Shown here piece after piece: positions 44,364 to 52,768 of a stretch of DNA of 64,000 bases. The notes below the pieces were generated by a model, which saw only the letters and a program-made list of their open reading frames with translations, made no database searches and was not told where the DNA came from. The translations under genes were made by a program, and so were the position numbers. Origin of the DNA: JAAZGD01 sp964383845 (GTDB taxonomy: Bacteria; Bacillota; Clostridia; Peptostreptococcales; Anaerovoracaceae); NCBI GenBank assembly GCA_964383845.1, contig CAYLIF010000004.1, forward strand, positions 43,765-107,764, read 5' to 3'. The number at the start of each line of letters is the position of its first letter. Within the stretch, counting starts at the first letter, position 1.

Positions 44364-45503
44364 TTAAATTGTAACCCAAGCTCTCTTTTCAGCAGACTCA
44401 TAAACCTTGTCATTTAGAAGCATCTCTCTAACTCCATCTTCAAAAGTGGCGAATTCTACATCTACCCGTTCTCCTTTTTCAATGGCTTCATAAAACTTCT
44501 TGAATTGCATTTTAAATGTATCAGGATATCCTTCAACATGGCCTCCTGGGTATCCCATAACCTCCGCAGCCTTTGGCTCAACCAGTGCAGGGTCTTTGGG
44601 TACCTTCTGATTATATGCGTCACGTCTACCAATCCATAGTTCATTGGAATCTTCGCTGTCCCATTTCAAGGAACATTTACTTCCGCTTATTTCAATAACT
44701 TGCTGATTTTTTCTTCCGGCAGTAACTTGGCTAACATTGACGCATCCCACTGCGCCTTTTTCAAATTTAAACAAAATAGTACACCAGTCCTCAGTTTCAA
44801 TTTTTGTTTCTTCATAGTCTTCAGGCTTTAATGCTACACCTGAAAATGTTTCGATTTCCTTCAATGGTTTTTTTCTTGTTTCGTGAACAATACGGAATTC
44901 TGCCAGAAGCTCAACAGCCTTTTGGCCAATAATATTCTCTACCATATCAATCCAATGGGAACCTATGTCCGAGAAGGCTCTGGTTTTTCCGCTAACTGCA
45001 CGTTCTAAACGCCAGTTCCAATCGGTGTCGAAATACAACCAATCTTGGAGATAGCAACCGTGAACAGCAAATATGTCTCCAACTTCCCCATTTTCCATAA
45101 GGGCTTTCATTTCCATAACCTGAGGGAACATTCTCAAAGTGTGATTTACTCCAGCCACTATCATCTTTTCTTTGGCGAAGGCATCTAATTCTTGTGCCTC
45201 TTTTAGCGTTACTGTGAAGGGCTTCTCAACCATTACAGCCACCCCGTGAGACATGGCATACATAGCCATTTCATGATGAAGGAAATTAGGTGTGCAAATA
45301 TGAACTGCATCAAGGTTTTCATTATCGATCATTTCTTTGTAATCCTCATAGCCCTTGGGAACAAAGAGTTCTTCTGCTTTTTCTTTGGCACCTTGGGGGT
45401 CAGCTAAGGCAACTACATCAACATATCCAAGCCTTCTTAGCGCTTCTATATGTGCAGCCCCAATAAATCCTATGCCGATGACTCCGGCTCTCATTTTTTT
45501 CAC
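44364..45503 (-). CDS. Gfo/Idh/MocA-family oxidoreductase (second)
   Basis: A 379-residue NAD(P)-dependent dehydrogenase, longer than and clearly different from the other copy. Rossmann motif GVIGIGFIGAAHIEAL, catalytic Lys in VEKPFTVTL and active-site DIGSHWIDM. Start is GTG at 45503 with AGAGGAG nine bases upstream; an ATG three codons later has no such site. Two dissimilar oxidoreductases in one cluster suggest an oxidation followed by a reduction on the same carbon or on two products. Confidence 0.9.
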   Translation of the reverse strand: MKKMRAGVIGIGFIGAAHIEALRRLGYVDVVALADPQGAKEKAEELFVPKGYEDYKEMIDNENLDAVHICTPNFLHHEMAMYAMSHGVAVMVEKPFTVTLKEAQELDAFAKEKMIVAGVNHTLRMFPQVMEMKALMENGEVGDIFAVHGCYLQDWLYFDTDWNWRLERAVSGKTRAFSDIGSHWIDMVENIIGQKAVELLAEFRIVHETRKKPLKEIETFSGVALKPEDYEETKIETEDWCTILFKFEKGAVGCVNVSQVTAGRKNQQVIEISGSKCSLKWDSEDSNELWIGRRDAYNQKVPKDPALVEPKAAEVMGYPGGHVEGYPDTFKMQFKKFYEAIEKGERVDVEFATFEDGVREMLLNDKVYESAEKRAWVTI

Positions 45504-45538
45504 TTAACCCGTCTCCTCTCTCTTTTCTTAGATATCGT

Positions 45539-46360
45539 TTATATTCTCTCCATTGAGAATCCTTGTGACTTTAAATAATCATAGGAATCTTTTACTGCTT
45601 TATTTATTTCATCAAGATCCTTAGGCCCTTTGTCTGTAAACTCTATTTCAATTGAAAAAGGACTCTTGTTTTTTGCATTTTCTAATTTTTCAAATACCAT
45701 AGGAAAATCCACATAGCCTTTTCCTAGAGCTGGAAAGTTCCATTCTTTTTTCTCTCCACCTTTATCCTTCAAATGCAAATATCCTATCTTATCCATGGCA
45801 TAATCTAGATCCTCTGACATATCCACATCTGCAAAGAAAATAACATTGGCAGTATCATAATTAATCATAACCCTTGGAGATCCTACAAGATCGACTATTT
45901 CTTTTAGTATTTTTCCTGTTCCATGATCTCCATGAACCTCTAAAACTAGTTTCATATCTGTTTCTTCCAAGTATGGTAAAAAGCCTTTAACCGCTTGGGC
46001 CACTTCTTCATTTGTAGCGTGGGCTTTATCTTCTATGTGGGCTTCACCAATAGATGACACAATATATTCACAATCAAAAAAAGCTGCCAATTCCATATTC
46101 ATGACGAAATCAGGAATTCTTTCCGGATCCATCAAGTTAACGTGGCCGCTCATGGCGAAGGGATGTAAATCCAGCTCCTTCATTATATTTTTAACTTGTA
46201 TCAGTCTTTCAAAGCTTTGGTCAGGAAAAACATGTTCTGTCCATCCTTTAGTTGCTGTCAACTCAACGTAGTGAAAACCAGCCTTTGCAATCCCTTCTAA
46301 AGCATCCTCTATGGAATACCCGTGATAACAATTTGAATTAACACCAATCATTCTTGCCAT
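45539..46360 (-). CDS. Sugar phosphate isomerase/epimerase-like TIM barrel (second)
   Basis: A 273-residue TIM barrel of the same superfamily as the gene at 43426 but distant from it. Metal-binding positions are Glu in LVLEVHGDHG, Asp in INYDTANV, His in YLHLKDKGG and Glu in SIEIEFTD. First gene of the catabolic series, with AGGAGGTG five bases before the ATG. The roughly 180-base region upstream has no clear promoter or catabolite-repression site. Confidence 0.88.
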   Translation of the reverse strand: MARMIGVNSNCYHGYSIEDALEGIAKAGFHYVELTATKGWTEHVFPDQSFERLIQVKNIMKELDLHPFAMSGHVNLMDPERIPDFVMNMELAAFFDCEYIVSSIGEAHIEDKAHATNEEVAQAVKGFLPYLEETDMKLVLEVHGDHGTGKILKEIVDLVGSPRVMINYDTANVIFFADVDMSEDLDYAMDKIGYLHLKDKGGEKKEWNFPALGKGYVDFPMVFEKLENAKNKSPFSIEIEFTDKGPKDLDEINKAVKDSYDYLKSQGFSMERI

Positions 46361-46543
46361 TGTGGCACCTCCTGTTTTTATTGTTATAGTCTTATGCTAC
46401 TTTACTCATATTTACCCGTATTTCCCCAACTTACGCACCCTCATTTTACCCCAAACTTTTAACACCTTCAACTACTAGGTGATTTTTGATTTCTGGATTG
46501 TTTTTTACCCTCCAATAAGATAGGATACCTAAGAGGTTTATAA

Positions 46544-46573
46544 ATGAAAAATTCGAAAGTATATTTAAAATGA
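46544..46573 (+). CDS. Nine-codon leader frame coupled to the SanA-like gene
   Basis: ATG at 46544 follows AAGAGG at good spacing and encodes MKNSKVYLK before a TGA that overlaps the ATG of the next gene (ATGA at 46570-46573). The downstream gene has no ribosome site of its own, so it probably depends on translation of this leader. An ancient frameshift that split the true N-terminus is the alternative. Confidence 0.45.
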   Translation: MKNSKVYLK

Positions 46574-47304
46574 AAACAAGTAAAAACACGAAAATAAGAG
46601 GAAAATCAAAGGCAAAATCAACAATCAAAAAAATAGCTATAGGATTAATGATCCTCATAGTTACCGCCGCTCTAACACCCTTTGTTATTAATTTTTGGGT
46701 GGTAAAAACCATGGAGTCTTCAATACTAGCTGCTGATAGCCCTGGTCTGTTAAAGAAAAACCCTCAGTGTATTCTGGTGCTTGGCGCTGGCCTAAATTGG
46801 GACGGAACTCCTAGCCCCATGTTAAAAGACCGTCTGGATACGGGAATTTCCCTTTATCAAAAAGGAGTGGCCCCCAAACTTTTACTGTCTGGGGACCATG
46901 GTAAAGAGTATTACGATGAAATCAAATCTATGAAAAACTACTGCCTTGAGCAAGGAGTCCCTCTTGAAGATATGTTCTTAGACCATGCAGGGTTTTCTAC
47001 TTACGAATCAATTATAAGGGCCCAAAAAGTATTTAAAGTAACAAGTTTAATTATTGTAACTCAGCAATACCACCAATATAGAGCCCTATACACTGCTAAA
47101 AAGGCAGGCCTTGAGGCCTATGGTGTTTCTGCCTCCCTAAGAGAATATTCAGGTCAAAGCCTACGTGATCAAAGAGAGTTTTTCGCTCGTAACAAAGATT
47201 TCTTACAAACCCTATATTGGCCCGACCCAACTTATCTGGGAGCTCCCATTCCTATTACAGGTGACAGTGGCCCCAGTCATGTTGAATCTTCTAGTCCTCA
47301 ATAA
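46570..47304 (+). CDS. SanA/YdcF-like DUF218 membrane protein
   Basis: A 244-residue protein with one N-terminal membrane helix (about 20-40) preceded by a basic stretch, and a DUF218 domain: VLGAGLNWDGTPSPMLKDRL, LLLSGDHG, and VTQQYHQYRALYTAKKAG. SanA-type proteins affect envelope permeability to drugs; DUF218 domains are found in several envelope-sugar contexts. The biochemical role is unknown. The 3' end overlaps the opposite-strand FeoB-associated gene by 14 bases. Confidence 0.85.
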   Translation: MKTSKNTKIRGKSKAKSTIKKIAIGLMILIVTAALTPFVINFWVVKTMESSILAADSPGLLKKNPQCILVLGAGLNWDGTPSPMLKDRLDTGISLYQKGVAPKLLLSGDHGKEYYDEIKSMKNYCLEQGVPLEDMFLDHAGFSTYESIIRAQKVFKVTSLIIVTQQYHQYRALYTAKKAGLEAYGVSASLREYSGQSLRDQREFFARNKDFLQTLYWPDPTYLGAPIPITGDSGPSHVESSSPQ

Positions 47305-47515
47305 CTTTATCACTCTCTTCATCTAGATCTGCGTCTACGTCTAAATCTAGATCCTCATTCATTACGAAGCAGGATTGCCTTTGAGAACAACCGCTGCAAC
47401 CCATGGCACAACCTCTTTTCCCTTCTTTTTTGTTTTTAACCATCCTTGCTACTATAAGAGCTACAATAGCCACTATAATTGCAGAAACTAGAATTGTTCC
47501 AAATAAACCTTCCAT
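47291..47515 (-). CDS. FeoB-associated Cys-rich membrane protein
   Basis: A 74-residue protein with one membrane helix (about 8-27), a basic stop-transfer patch and a cysteine cluster C36, C40, C43, C49 (CAMGCSGCSQRQSC), followed by an Asp-rich tail (DLDLDVDADLDEE). Small proteins of this design commonly follow feoB in Clostridia and may hand over or sense ferrous iron; the acidic tail could also bind metal. It lies 21 bases after feoB. Confidence 0.85.
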   Translation of the reverse strand: MEGLFGTILVSAIIVAIVALIVARMVKNKKEGKRGCAMGCSGCSQRQSCFVMNEDLDLDVDADLDEESDKVIED

Positions 47516-47536
47516 ATCGTTAGTTCCTTTCTTTTT

Positions 47537-49696
47537 TTAAACCTTCCCAATACTCGTTTGCTTTTTAATCCTATCAGGATGAGGGCGTACCACTAAGTAC
47601 ACAAGAAGAATTAGCGTAATTAGAGCTACTGCTAACCAAAAGGTAAACATTCCAGTACTTATGAAAGTTCCTATTTGATAGATAATAAGGGCGATTCCAT
47701 AAGCGAACCCTGTTTGGTATCCTAGAGCAAACCAAGTCCACTTAGCACTATTCATTTCTTTTTTAATGGCTCCAATAGCTGCGAAGCAAGGAGAGCAAAG
47801 TAAGTTGAATACTAGGAATGAATATGCTGATAGAGCTGTGAATCCAGCACTTAAAGCACCCCAGATTTCTACCCCGTCTTCTGCCACCTCTGACAATCCA
47901 TAGAGTACCCCAAAGGTTCCTACAACGTTTTCCTTTGCAACCAGGCCCGTAATTGTTGCTACTGCTCCTTGCCAGTTGCCCCATCCAAGAGGAGCAAAGA
48001 TAGGTGCAATAAGGCCCCCTAGGGTAGATAAAAATCCATCCTTCATATCGTCTACCATTTGAACTCCACCATTCTGGAACCCAAAGTTGGAAGCGAACCA
48101 AATTATAATAGTTGATAAAAGAACTATTGTTCCAGCTTTCTTAACAAAACTGAATCCTCTTTCCCATGTACAATGGGCCACACCTGATAAAAGAGGTAGG
48201 TGGTAAGGGGGAAGCTCCATAACAAATGGTGAAGGGTCTCCTGCAAACATTTTACTTTTTTTCAAAATAATGCCTGAAATTACTATTGCCCCTACTCCTA
48301 TAAAATATGCGCTTGGTGCTACCCACCAGGCTCCTTTAAATATAGCTCCTGCAATTAGGGCAATTATTGGAAGCTTGGCACCACATGGCACGAAGGTTAC
48401 CGTCATAATTGTCATACGTCTTTCCTTCTCGCTTTCAATGGTTCTTGAGGCCATAACTCCTGGAACACCACAGCCACTTCCTACTAACATTGGTATAAAT
48501 GACTTTCCAGATAGTCCAAATTTTCTAAAGAGTCTATCCATTATAAAGGCAACTCTTGCCATATATCCACAACCTTCAAGTACTGATAAGAAGGCGAATA
48601 AGACAAACATTTGAGGAACGAAGCCTAATACCGCTCCAACTCCAGCCACTATTCCGTCAAGCACTAATCCATTCAACCAAGGGGCTGTGTTTAATGCATT
48701 CAATCCCTTCTCTATTACATTGGGAACCCATTCTCCAAACAAAACTTCGTTTGCCCAGTCAGTGGACCAAGTCCCAACTGTTGTAACGGAAACATAGTAG
48801 ACAATAGTCATGACCAAGGCGAAAATAGGTAGGGCTGCCCATTTATTTGTCACTACTCTATCTATTCGATCAGAATAAGACCAGATGGATTTGCTTTTTC
48901 TTTTATATATTTTTTCTGTAAGTTTGGTAACGTATTCGTATCTGGCATTAATTACAATGCTTTCTACATCGTCATCTAGTTCTTCTTCACATTCCTTTAT
49001 AATAGGCTCAACTTTCATTAAGAGTTCTTTTTCCTCTTCTTCCTTTAAGCCTAAATACTCTATAGCTCTTTCGTCTCTTTCAAATATCTTGATTGAAAAC
49101 CATCTAAGCCTTTTCCCTTGAACATAGTCTTTGAGAATGTCTTCAACATGAGCCAAGGCATGCTCCAATGCTCCTGTAAAAGGATGTTCTTCCTCATAGG
49201 GTTTTGGACTATCAACTAATCCTATGGCAGCCTCGGTTAATTCTGTTATTCCAGTCCCTTTTAAAGCCGATATCTGTACTACTGGACATCCCATCATTTT
49301 TTCCAGCCTGGCAAAATCAATGGTATCACCTTTTTTCTCAACAACATCCATCATGTTGATTGCCAGAACCATAGGTATTCCCAGCTCTTTTAATTGAGTT
49401 GTTAGGTATAGATTTCTTTCTATATTGGTACCGTCAATTATATTTATAATGACTTCTGGATTTTCATCCAAAAGATAGTTTCTTGAAACCACTTCTTCCG
49501 GGCTATATGGAGAAAGAGAATATATTCCAGGCATATCAACTATAAGTACTTCTTTATTGCCTTTTAGCCTTCCCTCTTTTTTTTCTATGGTAACTCCTGG
49601 CCAATTCCCTACATATTGGTTGGAACCTGTTAAGGAATTAAATAAGGTGGTTTTTCCCGAGTTCGGGTTGCCTGCTAAGGCCATTCTTATTTCCAT
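47537..49696 (-). CDS. feoB: Ferrous iron transport protein B
   Basis: A 719-residue Fe(II) transporter. The N-terminal G-domain has G1 GNPNSGKT (9-16), G3 DMPG and G4 NMMD, followed by a helical GDI-like domain; the C-terminal half has about ten membrane helices with the Gate motifs (GCGVPGVMASRTIES, CGAKLPII, and a second Gate with LVAKENVVGTFGVL and NLLCSPCFAAIGAI). Normal in length and motifs. Overlaps feoA by 10 bases. Confidence 0.97.
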   Translation of the reverse strand: MEIRMALAGNPNSGKTTLFNSLTGSNQYVGNWPGVTIEKKEGRLKGNKEVLIVDMPGIYSLSPYSPEEVVSRNYLLDENPEVIINIIDGTNIERNLYLTTQLKELGIPMVLAINMMDVVEKKGDTIDFARLEKMMGCPVVQISALKGTGITELTEAAIGLVDSPKPYEEEHPFTGALEHALAHVEDILKDYVQGKRLRWFSIKIFERDERAIEYLGLKEEEEKELLMKVEPIIKECEEELDDDVESIVINARYEYVTKLTEKIYKRKSKSIWSYSDRIDRVVTNKWAALPIFALVMTIVYYVSVTTVGTWSTDWANEVLFGEWVPNVIEKGLNALNTAPWLNGLVLDGIVAGVGAVLGFVPQMFVLFAFLSVLEGCGYMARVAFIMDRLFRKFGLSGKSFIPMLVGSGCGVPGVMASRTIESEKERRMTIMTVTFVPCGAKLPIIALIAGAIFKGAWWVAPSAYFIGVGAIVISGIILKKSKMFAGDPSPFVMELPPYHLPLLSGVAHCTWERGFSFVKKAGTIVLLSTIIIWFASNFGFQNGGVQMVDDMKDGFLSTLGGLIAPIFAPLGWGNWQGAVATITGLVAKENVVGTFGVLYGLSEVAEDGVEIWGALSAGFTALSAYSFLVFNLLCSPCFAAIGAIKKEMNSAKWTWFALGYQTGFAYGIALIIYQIGTFISTGMFTFWLAVALITLILLVYLVVRPHPDRIKKQTSIGKV

Positions 49697-49932
49697 GCTT
49701 TATCCCCCTCTTCTATTACTTCTATCATGGCAGCATCTGCATTTCTGATGCTCATTTCAAATCCTCTTAAATATATTTGCATGGGATCTCCTAGGGGAGC
49801 TCTTTTTCTTACGTATACAGAGGTTCCCTTAGTTAGGCCCATATCCATAATTCGTCTTCTAACAGCTCCTTCTCCATGAAGTTTAACTATGGTAACAGTA
49901 TCGCCGATGGGCGTATCTTTTAAAGTCTTCAT
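49687..49932 (-). CDS. feoA: Ferrous iron transport protein A (second feoA)
   Basis: An 81-residue SH3-like FeoA domain (VTIVKLHGEGAVRRRIMDMGLTKG region; C-terminal GFEMSIRNADAAMIEV). FeoA proteins bind and modulate FeoB. Coupled to both neighbours: overlaps feoB by 10 bases and the other feoA by 4. Confidence 0.93.
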   Translation of the reverse strand: MKTLKDTPIGDTVTIVKLHGEGAVRRRIMDMGLTKGTSVYVRKRAPLGDPMQIYLRGFEMSIRNADAAMIEVIEEGDKAWK

Positions 49933-50216
49933 TTCCTAAATCTCCTTTTTTTACCACACATAGTATCATTCTTACCACATTCAGACCTAGGTGGATAGTT
50001 TGCGTCTACAAGCCAAATTCTACGAGCCATTTCCTTACTTAATGCAAGACGGCTTCCTTTAATACGAAGAACTATGCTTTCTCCAGCACTTTGAATAACA
50101 GACACCTCTTCTCCTTTAACAAAGCCTAAAGTCTCTAAGTATTGTCTGAGGGCAGGGGGGCCTTTTACTACATCTATTATTCCGCTTTCTCCATTTTTTA
50201 AAAACGCAACTTGCAT
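49929..50216 (-). CDS. FeoA-domain protein (first)
   Basis: A 95-residue FeoA-like SH3 domain (GPPALRQYLETLGFVKGEEVSVIQ, then IKGSRLALSKEMARRIWL) with a C-terminal extension containing two cysteines (SECGKNDTMCGKK). First gene of the feo operon. Two feoA genes ahead of feoB is a common clostridial layout. The cysteine tail is unlike the second copy and might contact iron. Confidence 0.88.
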   Translation of the reverse strand: MQVAFLKNGESGIIDVVKGPPALRQYLETLGFVKGEEVSVIQSAGESIVLRIKGSRLALSKEMARRIWLVDANYPPRSECGKNDTMCGKKRRFRK

Positions 50217-50261
50217 ATCTTCTCACTTTCTTTGTTTTTTACAATTTAATCACTTTAACTA

Positions 50262-50290
50262 AAGTTAGCACGTCCTAACTCATGTGTCAA
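50262..50290 (-). promoter_or_regulatory. feo operon promoter
   Basis: Minus strand: perfect TTGACA (50285-50290), 17-base spacer, TAACTT (50262-50267), a weak -10. The operator at 50263-50280 covers the -10 and most of the spacer, as expected for repression. Confidence 0.6.
50263..50280. promoter_or_regulatory. DtxR-type operator (feo side)
   Basis: AGTTAG-N6-CTAACT, a perfect 6-6-6 dyad. It resembles iron-box sites of the DtxR/IdeR family and recurs at 50348-50365. Confidence 0.65.
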
Positions 50291-50305
50291 GCTTTATCTT
50301 TTGTC

Positions 50306-50334
50306 TTCACAAAATTATTTATTTATGCTAGAAT
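50306..50334 (+). promoter_or_regulatory. Promoter of the DtxR-type regulator gene
   Basis: TTCACA (50306-50311), 17-base spacer, TAGAAT (50329-50334): five of six matches at each element. Transcription would start near 50341, just ahead of the second operator. Confidence 0.65.
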
Positions 50335-50347
50335 TAAGCATGGAAAT

Positions 50348-50365
50348 AGTTAGGACAAGGTAACT
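50348..50365. promoter_or_regulatory. DtxR-type operator (regulator side)
   Basis: AGTTAG-N6-GTAACT, matching the feo-side site in the outer arms with one mismatch in the dyad; it lies just downstream of the predicted start, implying autoregulation. Confidence 0.6.
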
Positions 50366-50382
50366 TTAAAGGGAGGTTGAAA

Positions 50383-50760
50383 TTGATTATTCAAGAAGCG
50401 GCAGAAATGTATTTAGAGACTATTCTTGCTCTTTCAAAAAGCCTAGAAAATGTTAGGTCTATAGATATCGTAAATAAAATGGGCTATTCAAAACCTACAG
50501 TTAGTGTGATGATGAAAGACTTCAGAGAACACGGCTATATATCAATGAATGAAAAAGGATATATTACCCTGACTGATAAGGGTCTAGAAATTGCGGAAAG
50601 AATCTATGAACGTCATAATGTAATCGCAAAAATTCTAATGGAACTTGGGGTAGACAAAAAGACCGCTTACGAGGACTCCTGTAAAATAGAGCACCACTTA
50701 AGCGATCAGTCTTTTAAATGCATTAAAGATTATTTTGCCAACAATCCACCTAAGCTTTAA
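50383..50760 (+). CDS. DtxR/MntR-family iron-dependent regulator (short form)
   Basis: A 125-residue metalloregulator with an N-terminal winged helix (VNKMGYSKPTVSVMMKDFREHGYI) and the metal-binding/dimerisation domain (ERHNVIAKILMELGV, DSCKIEHHLS). Metal ligands look present: Cys and Glu in DSCKIEHH and the H of ERHN. The SH3 domain of longer family members is absent, as in MntR-like proteins. The TTG at 50383 is chosen because GGGAGG is six bases upstream; a TTG at 50377 touches that site. Divergent from feo and probably its repressor. Confidence 0.88.
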   Translation: MIIQEAAEMYLETILALSKSLENVRSIDIVNKMGYSKPTVSVMMKDFREHGYISMNEKGYITLTDKGLEIAERIYERHNVIAKILMELGVDKKTAYEDSCKIEHHLSDQSFKCIKDYFANNPPKL

Positions 50761-51953
50761 CAGCCCTCAAATTCTTTGGCTTCTTTTCCCTCTATATATA
50801 CATTTTGTATATTCCAGTCTTGATCTAAAATAACAAGATCAGCATGTTTTCCCACTTTGATGGAGCCAATTTTTTCTTCTAACCCTAACACTTTAGCTGG
50901 GTTTAGGGATGCACTTTTAATTGCTTCCTCTTTTAATACACCAAATTCAACAGCATTTTTCACACAATCAATAAGAGAGGTATTGCTCCCCGCTAGGGTT
51001 CCATCCTCAAGCTTGGCTGCTCCATCTTTTAAGAATACTCTTCTATGGCCGCACCAATAACCACCCTCTGGTTCAAAGCTCTCGCCACATCCCATTGGAG
51101 AAAGTCCATCACTAATAAGCACCACCCGGTCTGGGCCTAAAAGTTTAAAGGTAAGTCGAACAGCAGAAGGATGCACATGGATACCGTCAGAAATTAATTC
51201 AGCAGTTATAGCATCAACTTCACTTACAGCTCCAAGGACTCCAGGTGCTCTATGCATAAATGGAAGCATTCCATTGAAAAGATGTGTTACATGACTTGCC
51301 CCAGCCTCAATGGCATCCTTAGCCTGTTGATAGCTGGCTACAGTATGTCCAATTGCAACAACAGGTCTTTCACCGGCTAATTTACTTACTGAATCTACAA
51401 ACTCTAACCCACCCGGAAGTTCGGGAGCCATACTCACGATTTTTACTTTTCCTTGTGAAGCTTTGAGAATCTCTAAAAATTCTTGGAAATCAGGATCGCT
51501 TAAATAACTTTCATCCTGTGCCCCTCTTTTATCAAAAGAAAAGTATGGACCTTCCATATGTATTCCAAGAAGCTTTGAAACAGGAAAAATCTCCTCTGAG
51601 TTTCTCTGTGCATCATTCATATATTCACCTGTAATACCATAAGTTTTTTCTAAAAGCTCAGCAGGCAGTGCCATTGAAGTTGCTAAAAAAGAAGTTACAC
51701 CAATAGATCCCAAATAGTTGGCTATCTTTCTTATCCCTTCAGCATTGGTATTAGAATAATCAATACCCGCAGCCCCATGTATGTGAATGTCTATTAGGCC
51801 AGGAATAAGCATCTTTTCAGCAATATCAATTACTTGATCTCCATTAGGAGGTAAATCCCTTCCAATCTCAACGATTATATTGTCTTCAACTCTCACATCG
51901 CCTATTACGAATTTGAAATTTTCATTTAATATTTGTCCGTTTTTGAAAAGCAT
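50757..51953 (-). CDS. nagA: N-acetylglucosamine-6-phosphate deacetylase
   Basis: Removes the acetyl group from GlcNAc-6-P. 398 residues, amidohydrolase fold: DIHIHGAAGIDYSN, the metal-binding Glu in HMEGPYF, AIGHT with a metal His, HLFNGM, and catalytic Asp in LISDGLSPMG. The ATG at 51953 has AAGGAGG eight bases upstream; an earlier in-frame start at 51971 overlaps that site. Follows nagB. Its stop overlaps the end of the opposite regulator gene by 4 bases. Confidence 0.95.
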   Translation of the reverse strand: MLFKNGQILNENFKFVIGDVRVEDNIIVEIGRDLPPNGDQVIDIAEKMLIPGLIDIHIHGAAGIDYSNTNAEGIRKIANYLGSIGVTSFLATSMALPAELLEKTYGITGEYMNDAQRNSEEIFPVSKLLGIHMEGPYFSFDKRGAQDESYLSDPDFQEFLEILKASQGKVKIVSMAPELPGGLEFVDSVSKLAGERPVVAIGHTVASYQQAKDAIEAGASHVTHLFNGMLPFMHRAPGVLGAVSEVDAITAELISDGIHVHPSAVRLTFKLLGPDRVVLISDGLSPMGCGESFEPEGGYWCGHRRVFLKDGAAKLEDGTLAGSNTSLIDCVKNAVEFGVLKEEAIKSASLNPAKVLGLEEKIGSIKVGKHADLVILDQDWNIQNVYIEGKEAKEFEGC

Positions 51954-52005
51954 TTTCCAGTCCTCCTTCATGAAAACATTCCTAGAGCTTCTTGTAGAGT
52001 TACAG

Positions 52006-52734
52006 CTAGGTTAACATCTTAAGAGCTTCTTCATCAGCAACAACAGTTAAATCGGGATGAATTTGTAGGATTGAGCCAGGGACAAAAGGAGTTATTGGTC
52101 CAGTTAATACTGCCTTTAGAATTTCTGCTTTTTCCCTTCCGCTGACACAAAGTATAATTTTTTTTGCTCCCATAATTGAACCTATCCCCATAGTTAAAGC
52201 TCTCTTTGGTACATCAGCAGTGCAATCAAAAAAACGAGCATTGGCACAAATAGTTGATTCTTCTAATTCCACTACATGGGTATCTCTTTCAAAAGATGGG
52301 CCCGGTTCATTAAAGGCTATATGTCCATTTTTACCTAAACCTAAAAGCTGAAGATCAATCCCCCCTAAACTCTTTATTAACCCTTCATAACGATGGCATT
52401 CTTCTTCTAAGTCTTCTGCCAGTCCTAGGGGCAAGTGAGTATTTTCTTTTTTGATGTTAATTTTCTCGAAGAAATTACTCTCCATATAATAACGATAACT
52501 TTGAGGATGGTTGGCCTCTAGGCCTACATACTCATCTAGGTTAATGGTTTGAATATGTGAAAAGTCAAGATTGCCTTTTTTATATTCTTCCGATAATATT
52601 TTATACACACCCTCAACGGTGCCTCCAGTTGCTAGGCCCAGAACAGAGTGTTTATCTTCATTTACTTGTGCTGCTATTATATCTGCCGTTATTTGGCTCA
52701 TATCATCACAATTCTTGGCTCTAATTAATTTCAT
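52006..52734 (-). CDS. nagB: Glucosamine-6-phosphate deaminase
   Basis: Converts GlcN-6-P to fructose-6-P and ammonia. 242 residues, normal length. Seen: GLATGGTVEGVYK phosphate loop, the catalytic Asp in TINLDEYVGL, the LLGLGKNGHIAFNEPG core with the active His, and ALTMGIGSIMGAK. With nagA it allows use of amino sugars from wall turnover; no PTS or regulator gene is adjacent. Confidence 0.96.
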   Translation of the reverse strand: MKLIRAKNCDDMSQITADIIAAQVNEDKHSVLGLATGGTVEGVYKILSEEYKKGNLDFSHIQTINLDEYVGLEANHPQSYRYYMESNFFEKINIKKENTHLPLGLAEDLEEECHRYEGLIKSLGGIDLQLLGLGKNGHIAFNEPGPSFERDTHVVELEESTICANARFFDCTADVPKRALTMGIGSIMGAKKIILCVSGREKAEILKAVLTGPITPFVPGSILQIHPDLTVVADEEALKMLT

Positions 52735-52768
52735 TAAGCACCTCCCTAACTTATTTACTATATTTTAT

